Shown one piece after another: positions 1 to 4,888 of a DNA stretch of 6,613 nt. The notes beneath the pieces were generated by a model. That model saw only the letters and a program-made list of their open reading frames with translations, searched no databases and had not been told where the DNA came from. Location of the stretch: contig DATDRS010000377.1 in assembly GCA_035291605.1 (NCBI GenBank), positions 1 to 6,613 on the forward strand, read 5' to 3'. Position numbers and translations under genes: made by a program. The stretch is from DATDRS01 sp035291605 (GTDB lineage Bacteria > Chloroflexota > Anaerolineae > Anaerolineales > UBA6663). Each line of letters begins with the position of its first letter. Within the stretch, counting starts at the first letter, position 1.

Positions 1-1
1 G

Positions 2-1093
2 GGCCTGGCGCTGGCGGTATTTACGCTGGCCTTTGCGGTTCCCTCGGCCAGCGCCGAGCCAGGGGTGGGCAATGAGTACTGCCTGAGCTGCCACGGCCAG
101 CCCGACCAGATCAAAGACCTGCCCAGCGGGGAACGACTTTACCTCACGATTGACCCGCGCCTGTACGCCGACTCCGTGCACGGCCAGGGTGGCTATGCCT
201 GCGTCCAGTGCCACACCGACATCAGGACCTTCCCGCATCCCGAATCGAAGGCGCAAGACCGGCGCGACGTCACGCTTTCCATGTACACGACCTGCAAGCA
301 GTGTCACAGCGGCAACTTCGAGAAGACGCTCGACAGCGTGCATCAGAAAGCGCTGGAGGAAGGCAATAAGAACGCCGCCGTCTGCTCCGACTGCCATAAC
401 CCGCACGCCCAGCAGCGCCTCACCCACCCCGACACCCGTCAACTGCTCCCCAGGGCGCACGTACAAATCCCCCAGACCTGCGCGCGCTGCCACAGCGAGA
501 TTTACGACCAATATAAAAAGAGCGTGCACGGCGCGGCGCTGCTCGAAAACATCAATCCCGACGTGCCCGCCTGCATTGACTGCCACGGCGTCCACAACAT
601 CCCAGACCCGACCACCGCCGCCTTCCGCCTCCGGTCGCCGGAACTCTGCGCAAAGTGCCATACCGACCCCACGCGGATGAGCAAATACGGCATCTCGACG
701 CAGGTCCTCAACACCTACCTGGCTGACTTCCACGGCACGACCGTCACGCTCTTCGAGAAGCAGACGCCCGATCAAGTCACCAACAAGCCGGTCTGCTTCG
801 ACTGCCACGGCATCCACGACATCGCCCGGCCCGACGATCCCCAGAAGGGCCTGCAGGTCAAGGAAAACCTCCTGCAGACCTGTCAGAAGTGCCACCCCGA
901 CGCGACCCCGAACTTCCCCGACGCCTGGCTGAGCCACTACGACCCCAGCTCGGATAAGAACCCGCTGGTGTACTACGTGAACCTCTTCTACAAGATCTTC
1001 ATCCCCAGTGTAATCGGCGGCATGGCGCTCTTCGTCGCCAGCGACATTGGCCGACGCTTGATCAAACGCGGGAAAGGAGCCGCCCGATCATGA
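2..1093 (+). CDS. Nine-heme membrane-anchored cytochrome c (5' partial)
   Basis: Probably an extracytoplasmic electron-transfer subunit that passes electrons from the adjacent cytochrome b. The frame is open from base 2 and the start lies upstream. The first visible residues are a hydrophobic signal-peptide core ending in SASA, with likely cleavage before EPG. A GTG at 65 is not the start, because using it would remove the export signal. Nine CXXCH motifs lie at visible residues 27, 67, 98, 128, 160, 191, 216, 265 and 294. Between paired motifs there are SVHG, SVHQ, SVHG and DFHG segments whose His could be distal heme ligands. A hydrophobic helix at about 332-348 is followed by an Arg/Lys-rich tail, which suggests a C-terminal anchor with the tail in the cytoplasm and the hemes outside. 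The stop overlaps the next start (ATGA), so the two are probably translationally coupled. The general family (cytochrome c3/NrfH-like multiheme) is clear; the exact subfamily is not. Confidence 0.9.
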   Translation, partial: GLALAVFTLAFAVPSASAEPGVGNEYCLSCHGQPDQIKDLPSGERLYLTIDPRLYADSVHGQGGYACVQCHTDIRTFPHPESKAQDRRDVTLSMYTTCKQCHSGNFEKTLDSVHQKALEEGNKNAAVCSDCHNPHAQQRLTHPDTRQLLPRAHVQIPQTCARCHSEIYDQYKKSVHGAALLENINPDVPACIDCHGVHNIPDPTTAAFRLRSPELCAKCHTDPTRMSKYGISTQVLNTYLADFHGTTVTLFEKQTPDQVTNKPVCFDCHGIHDIARPDDPQKGLQVKENLLQTCQKCHPDATPNFPDAWLSHYDPSSDKNPLVYYVNLFYKIFIPSVIGGMALFVASDIGRRLIKRGKGAARS

Positions 1094-2232
1094 GCGCCCC
1101 GACGAAACATCCACGGTTTGCCCTCAGCCAGCGCATTGAGCATGCCCTGATCGTCCTCGCGTTCGTCACGCTGGCTGTGACCGGGCTGCCCCAGAAGTAC
1201 GCCGGGGCCGCGTGGGCGGAGGCGATGATCCAGTTCTTCGGCGGCATCGAGACGACGCGGGTTATCCACCGCTTTGCCGCTACGCTGTTGATGCTGGAGA
1301 GCGTCTACCACTTAGCCGTCGTCGGCTACAAGGTTTTCGTGCGCCGCGTAGCCATGTCCATGCTCCCCACCCTGCAGGACGGGCGCGACGCCTGGCAGGC
1401 GTTCCGGTTCAACCTGGGGCTGGCAAAGCAAAGACCGCAGATGGGGCGCTACAATTTCGAGGAAAAAGCCGAATACTGGTCGCTCGTCTGGGGCACGGTG
1501 GTGATGATCATCACCGGGTTCATGATGTGGAATCCGATCGCCACGGCGCGCTTCTTTCCCGGCCAGTTCATCCCCGCCGCCAAAGCCGCGCACGGCGGGG
1601 AGGCGGTGCTGGCGGTGCTGGCCATCATCATCTGGCACATGTACAGCGTACACTTGCGGCGCTTCAACCGGAGCATGTGGACGGGGTCGCTCACCGAAGA
1701 AGAGATGCTGCACGATCACCCGGTCGAGCTGGCCGACATCAAAGCGGGCTTCGCCAACCGGCCGGTGGAACCGCTCACCCTCAAAAAGCGCCAACAGGCC
1801 TATCTCCCCGTGGCCGGCGTGTTCTCACTGGGGCTGCTGGCCGGGGTGTATTACTTTGTGACCTTTGAGCAGACGGCGATCACCACGCTGCCGCCCACGC
1901 CCGCCGTGCAGGTCTTTGCTCCGCAGACCCCCACGCCCCTCCCGCCCACGGCGACGCCTAAACCGCTGGGCGATCTCACCTGGGCCGGGCTTGTTGACCC
2001 GGTGTTTGCCGATAAATGCGCCGTGTGCCACGGGACAGCGGGCGGGTTGTCGTTCGCCACTTACGCCGACGCCCTGCAAGGCGGCCAGAGCGGCCCGGCG
2101 ATTGTGCCGGGGAATGCAGCCGGGAGCAAGCTGGTCGAGGTGCAGAGCGCGGGCGGCCACCCTGGCCAACTGACCGAAGATGAACTCGCGCAGATAACAG
2201 AGTGGATTGATCGAGGCGCGCCGGAGAACTAA
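1090..2232 (+). CDS. Cytochrome b (FdnI/b561 type) fused to a monoheme cytochrome c domain
   Basis: A 380-residue integral membrane protein, likely the quinone-reactive subunit partnering the preceding nonaheme cytochrome. Predicted membrane helices are at about 19-37, 58-80, 131-150, 171-189 and 238-258. Candidate heme b ligands are His18, His60, His74, His183 and His188, in the pattern of formate dehydrogenase gamma/b561-like cytochromes. After helix 5, a Pro/Thr-rich linker (about 264-292) leads to a c-type domain with CAVCH at 310-314. This domain has the GGxSGPAIVPG and WIDRGAPE features of Planctomycete-type/PSCyt1-like cytochrome c domains. With five helices and the N-terminus in the cytoplasm, the c domain would sit outside, next to the nonaheme protein. 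The domain lacks the usual distal Met near its C-terminus; His357 (GGHPG) is the obvious alternative ligand. The ATG overlaps the upstream stop, and an AGGAG at 1075-1079 precedes it by 10 bases. Confidence 0.9.
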   Translation: MSAPTKHPRFALSQRIEHALIVLAFVTLAVTGLPQKYAGAAWAEAMIQFFGGIETTRVIHRFAATLLMLESVYHLAVVGYKVFVRRVAMSMLPTLQDGRDAWQAFRFNLGLAKQRPQMGRYNFEEKAEYWSLVWGTVVMIITGFMMWNPIATARFFPGQFIPAAKAAHGGEAVLAVLAIIIWHMYSVHLRRFNRSMWTGSLTEEEMLHDHPVELADIKAGFANRPVEPLTLKKRQQAYLPVAGVFSLGLLAGVYYFVTFEQTAITTLPPTPAVQVFAPQTPTPLPPTATPKPLGDLTWAGLVDPVFADKCAVCHGTAGGLSFATYADALQGGQSGPAIVPGNAAGSKLVEVQSAGGHPGQLTEDELAQITEWIDRGAPEN

Positions 2233-2239
2233 GGCGGAC

Positions 2240-3754
2240 ATGCAAGCCAGATACTCTCTTCTCGGTTTTCTCCATCGCAGTCTGCGCGTCCAAGTTACCC
2301 TCGGCGTGGCTCTGCCGCTGATCGTCATCCTCGGCTTATTCACAGCCATTGAGTACGCGCGCCGCCGAGAAGCCGTCCTCGCTAACCTCTCCTTCCTCGC
2401 CACGCAAATCGGCCAGGTCATCGAAAACGGCATCCAGCACGAGATGCTGTCCGAGAACCGGGAAGGCCTCCAGCACATGTTGGACGCCATCGGCCAGGAC
2501 GAGATGATGCGGGTCGTGTATCTGCTGGACACCGATGGTCGCGTGGCCTTTGCGCCGGAGGGCAGAGACGTGGGGCGGCAGCTGGACAACCGCGATCCGA
2601 CCTGCCAGCCCTGTCACGGCCTGCAGGTGGAACAGCGTCCGGGCAGTGTGGTGGTCACTCTGCCCGGAGGCCAACGCGTCTTCCGCAGCATGAATCCGAT
2701 TGAGAATCAACCGGTGTGCCAGGGCTGTCACGATCCTGACCAGCGCCTGATCGGCATGTTGCTCACCGACATCTCGATGACCCCGTTGGAGGCGCCGCTG
2801 GCCGCCGAGTTGCGCGAGACCTTCTTGTGGGGAGCGGGAATGATCCTGGTCACGGTGATCGTCGTCAACCTGGCGATGAGCCGGCTCGTCATCCGCCGAT
2901 TGGAAGGTGCGGCGCAGGCGCTGGCGCGGTTTGGCCGGGGCCAACTCGACCTGCGGTTGCCGGCTGGTCGCCTGGATGAGATCGGGCAGTTAGCCACAGC
3001 CTTCAACGTTATGAGTCAGCGCATTCAAAGCGAAGAGGCTGAGAATCGGGCCCTCTCTGAGGGCCTGCGCCGCGAGTCTGCCCAACGGTACGAGTTGCTC
3101 AAACGGCTGATCACGGCGCAGGAAGAAGAGCGGCGGCGGGTCGCGCGCGACCTGCACGACGAACTCGGTCAGGGGTTGGGCGGGCTGGCTCTCAGCCTGG
3201 AAGCCATAGAGCAGATGTGGGCCAATGCACCCGAAGCGGTGCGCGATCAACTTCGGCAGACACGGGCGCTGGTCGCGGAGACGACCAATCGGGCCTACGA
3301 TCTGATCCTGGCGCTTCGCCCTTCCGCCTTGGACGACCTGGGGTTGGCGCCGGCCCTGCGCGCTCACACCGAACGCGCCCTGAAGGACACCGGCGTCCAG
3401 TTGCAAATCGAGGCTCGCGATCTCACGCGCCGGCTGCCGCCGGAGATCGAAGTCGCGTTATTCCGTACATTTCAAGAGGCCCTGACCAACATTGTGCGGC
3501 ACGCCGGGGCCAGCCGGGTATGCATCTGGCTAGCGGCGCGCGACGGCACGTTCGAGGGAGAGATCAACGACAACGGCCGGGGTTTCGATCTGCACGAAGT
3601 CCAGGCGAATGGAGGCGGCCCGCGCGGCCTGGGGCTATTGGGGATGCAGGAGCGGGTGGCGCAGTGCGGTGGGCGGCTGGAGGTCTTTTCCCAACCGGGG
3701 GCTGGAACCCGAATTTGGATCCGCATCCCGATTCCGGAGGCGGCCCGTGGCTGA
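2240..3754 (+). CDS. Sensor histidine kinase with a di-heme c sensor domain (NarX/DesK type)
   Basis: A 504-residue membrane sensor kinase. Helix 1 is at about 19-38, an extracytoplasmic domain at 40-195, helix 2 at about 196-214, and a HAMP-like segment at 215-270. The sensor domain carries CQPCH (122-126) and CQGCH (160-164), so it probably binds two hemes c covalently and responds to redox state or a small ligand. The dimerisation/phosphoacceptor region is HisKA_3 type, with His306 in ARDLHDELGQ. The ATPase domain shows an N box (Asn417 in EALTNIVRHA), DNGRGF (444-449) and GLGLLGM (463-469), so it appears catalytically intact. I chose the ATG at 2240, 7 bases after the upstream stop with TAAGG just before it; a TTG at 2207 would overlap the previous gene without benefit. 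It overlaps the response regulator gene by 8 bases, which makes them a cognate pair. The heme-bearing sensor fold resembles the c-heme Cache/PAS-like sensors known from Geobacter chemoreceptors, but this is judged by eye. Confidence 0.93.
   Translation: MQARYSLLGFLHRSLRVQVTLGVALPLIVILGLFTAIEYARRREAVLANLSFLATQIGQVIENGIQHEMLSENREGLQHMLDAIGQDEMMRVVYLLDTDGRVAFAPEGRDVGRQLDNRDPTCQPCHGLQVEQRPGSVVVTLPGGQRVFRSMNPIENQPVCQGCHDPDQRLIGMLLTDISMTPLEAPLAAELRETFLWGAGMILVTVIVVNLAMSRLVIRRLEGAAQALARFGRGQLDLRLPAGRLDEIGQLATAFNVMSQRIQSEEAENRALSEGLRRESAQRYELLKRLITAQEEERRRVARDLHDELGQGLGGLALSLEAIEQMWANAPEAVRDQLRQTRALVAETTNRAYDLILALRPSALDDLGLAPALRAHTERALKDTGVQLQIEARDLTRRLPPEIEVALFRTFQEALTNIVRHAGASRVCIWLAARDGTFEGEINDNGRGFDLHEVQANGGGPRGLGLLGMQERVAQCGGRLEVFSQPGAGTRIWIRIPIPEAARG
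3736..3740 (+). promoter_or_regulatory. Ribosome binding site deciding a GTG start
   Basis: GGAGG lies inside the end of the kinase gene, six bases before the GTG at 3747. It supports that GTG as the response regulator start over an in-frame ATG at 3609, which would add 46 residues of kinase-overlapping, non-receiver sequence. Confidence 0.65.
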
Positions 3755-4403
3755 CAAGATTCGGGTGCTCATCGCCGACGATCACACCATTGTCCGCTCC
3801 GGCGTGCGACTGTTGTTGCAGGGTGAACCGGACATCGAGGTGGTCGGCGAGGCGTTGGATGGTGACGAGGCGGTAGCCCTGGCGGAGTCCCTGCGGCCGG
3901 ACATGGTCTTGATGGATATTGCTATGCCTGGCACGAGCGGGCTGGATGCCACGCGCCGGATCAAGGCCCGCTTTCCAGAGATGCGCGTGCTGGTGCTCAC
4001 CATGCACCGGTCGGACGAGTATTTCTTTGAGATGCTCAAGGCGGGTGCGTCCGGCTACGTGCTCAAAGGTGCAGAGATCAGCGAACTCATCAGCGCCGTT
4101 CGCACGGTGGCCCAGGGGGAAGTCTTCCTCTACCCGACGATGGCTAAGCAACTTCTGCAAGACTACCTGAGCCGCGTGAAAGAGCCGGAGAGTTCCGGCC
4201 AGCCCGCGCTCACGCAGCGTGAAAAAGAAATCCTGCACCTGCTGGCCGAAGGGTACAGCAACAAAGAGATCGCCGAGCGGCTGGTCCTCAGCCCCAGCAC
4301 CATCCATAGCCATCGGACAAATTTGATGAGGAAACTCAACTTGAGCAGCCGCTATGAACTCATCCAGTACGCCCGCCAACGCGGACTGCTCAGCGAACTT
4401 TGA
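3747..4403 (+). CDS. NarL/FixJ-family response regulator
   Basis: A 218-residue DNA-binding response regulator, almost certainly phosphorylated by the kinase whose gene it overlaps. The receiver domain (about 5-120) has every key residue: Asp11/Asp12 for Mg2+, Asp57 as phosphoacceptor (LMDIAMP), Thr85 and Lys107. A short linker leads to a LuxR-type helix-turn-helix (about 155-215), with LTQREKEIL and SNKEIAERLVLSPSTIHSH marking the recognition region. The GTG start places the receiver's first strand (KIRVLIADD) at the normal distance from the N-terminus, and GGAGG is six bases upstream. Length and architecture are typical of the family. Likely targets are the cytochrome genes on either side, by proximity; no binding site can be proved from the sequence. 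A terminator follows 26 bases after the stop. Confidence 0.95.
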   Translation: MADKIRVLIADDHTIVRSGVRLLLQGEPDIEVVGEALDGDEAVALAESLRPDMVLMDIAMPGTSGLDATRRIKARFPEMRVLVLTMHRSDEYFFEMLKAGASGYVLKGAEISELISAVRTVAQGEVFLYPTMAKQLLQDYLSRVKEPESSGQPALTQREKEILHLLAEGYSNKEIAERLVLSPSTIHSHRTNLMRKLNLSSRYELIQYARQRGLLSEL

Positions 4404-4429
4404 AGACTCCCTATGAAGTTTGCCCTCTC

Positions 4430-4459
4430 AAAAAACGCCAATTCGGTTGGCGTTTTTTT
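4430..4459 (+). terminator. Rho-independent terminator after the response regulator gene
   Basis: A stem of ACGCCAA (4435-4441) pairs perfectly with TTGGCGT (4447-4453) around a five-base loop TTCGG. The stem is extended by a run of A on the left and ends in seven T (4453-4459). It closes the upstream four-gene block. The A run also gives a T run on the opposite strand, so it could work in both directions. Confidence 0.9.
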
Positions 4460-4483
4460 CTTCACAATTGGCACTCTCCCCGA

Positions 4484-4510
4484 TTTTCAAAACTCATAGA
4501 TTGCTCTAAT
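4484..4510 (+). promoter_or_regulatory. Candidate sigma70-type promoter with extended -10
   Basis: In the A+T-richer stretch after the terminator, TGC precedes TCTAAT (4505-4510), giving an extended -10 that matches TATAAT at five of six positions. A weak -35-like TTTTCA (4484-4489) lies 15 bases upstream. A promoter is expected here because the terminator separates the pseudo-receiver and cytochrome genes from the upstream operon. The box itself is only a by-eye match. Confidence 0.35.
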
Positions 4511-4511
4511 G
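4495..4511 (+). repeat. Imperfect inverted repeat over the candidate -10
   Basis: CATAGA (4495-4500), spacer TTGC and TCTAATG (4505-4511) form an inverted repeat with one unpaired base. It covers the candidate -10 element, so it could be a regulator site, but an arrangement this short may be chance. Confidence 0.25.
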
Positions 4512-4528
4512 TGTCGCTAAGAAACAAT

Positions 4529-4533
4529 GGAGG
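4529..4533 (+). promoter_or_regulatory. Ribosome binding site for the pseudo-receiver gene
   Basis: GGAGG ends four bases before the ATG at 4538. It fixes that ATG as the start rather than the open frame that continues upstream through the terminator to 4400. Confidence 0.6.
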
Positions 4534-4537
4534 CGAC

Positions 4538-4870
4538 ATGGCAATCCGGCGGGTGTTCGTGATCTGGACTCACTCGCTCTTTCACGAGTCAGTCCGATTG
4601 CTCTTGCGCCATCCTGATATCGAGTGGGTTGGAGCAACCACAGACCTTGCCGCCGCGCGTGAACAGATTGCCAGCCTCCGCCCGGACACAATTCTCGTCG
4701 AGGAGCGGGAAGGCAGCTTGTCCCCTGAGGCATTGGAGATCATGGAAGCCTGCTCGTGGGAGGTGCGCGTGATCGGCCTCAGCCTGGCCGACAACCAAAC
4801 GAGTGTTTATCACCATGAACAACGAACCGTTGGGAAAGCCGAGGAGTTGCTTCACCTCGTTCTGGCGTGA
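4538..4870 (+). CDS. Stand-alone receiver-like protein lacking the phospho-acceptor Asp
   Basis: A 110-residue protein with the outline of a response regulator receiver domain and no output domain. It aligns by eye with the receiver of the upstream NarL-type regulator: VRLLL, PDIE-VG and SLRPD recur in order. The catalytic pocket is degenerate. The paired acidic residues after strand 1 are replaced by Thr11-His12, and the phosphoacceptor position is Glu55 (LRPDTILVE). Ser82 fills the Thr85 position, and Lys100 may match the conserved Lys. Aspartyl phosphorylation is therefore unlikely; Glu could mimic a permanently phosphorylated state, or the protein could act through binding alone. The ATG at 4538 is supported by GGAGG and by the position of the first strand. 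The next gene starts 18 bases after the stop, so the two probably share a transcript. The function is unknown; a regulatory adaptor for this locus is only an inference. Confidence 0.8.
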   Translation: MAIRRVFVIWTHSLFHESVRLLLRHPDIEWVGATTDLAAAREQIASLRPDTILVEEREGSLSPEALEIMEACSWEVRVIGLSLADNQTSVYHHEQRTVGKAEELLHLVLA

Positions 4871-4877
4871 AACCGCG

Positions 4878-4884
4878 AAGAGGA
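4878..4884 (+). promoter_or_regulatory. Ribosome binding site for the OmcA/MtrC-like gene
   Basis: AAGAGGA ends four bases before the ATG at 4889. An ATG at 4884 is followed at once by a stop in its frame, so 4889 is the usable start. Confidence 0.55.
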
Positions 4885-4888
4885 TGCT

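Noticed and set aside
65..67. GTG as the true start of the nonaheme cytochrome gene
   Set aside because: The same frame continues upstream with a hydrophobic signal-peptide core and SASA cleavage site. A heme c protein needs export, so the gene must start before the window.
2207..2239. TTG at 2207 as start of the sensor kinase
   Set aside because: It would add 11 charged residues overlapping the previous gene. The ATG at 2240 follows the upstream stop closely with a TAAGG in front.
3564..4379. Minus-strand open frame of 271 codons across the regulator gene
   Set aside because: It is antisense to a response regulator with all catalytic residues and a complete helix-turn-helix. No ribosome site or domain was seen on the minus strand.
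4400..4537. N-terminal extension of the pseudo-receiver gene to a TTG at 4400
   Set aside because: The frame happens to stay open through the terminator hairpin. The ATG at 4538 has GGAGG and begins right at the first receiver strand.
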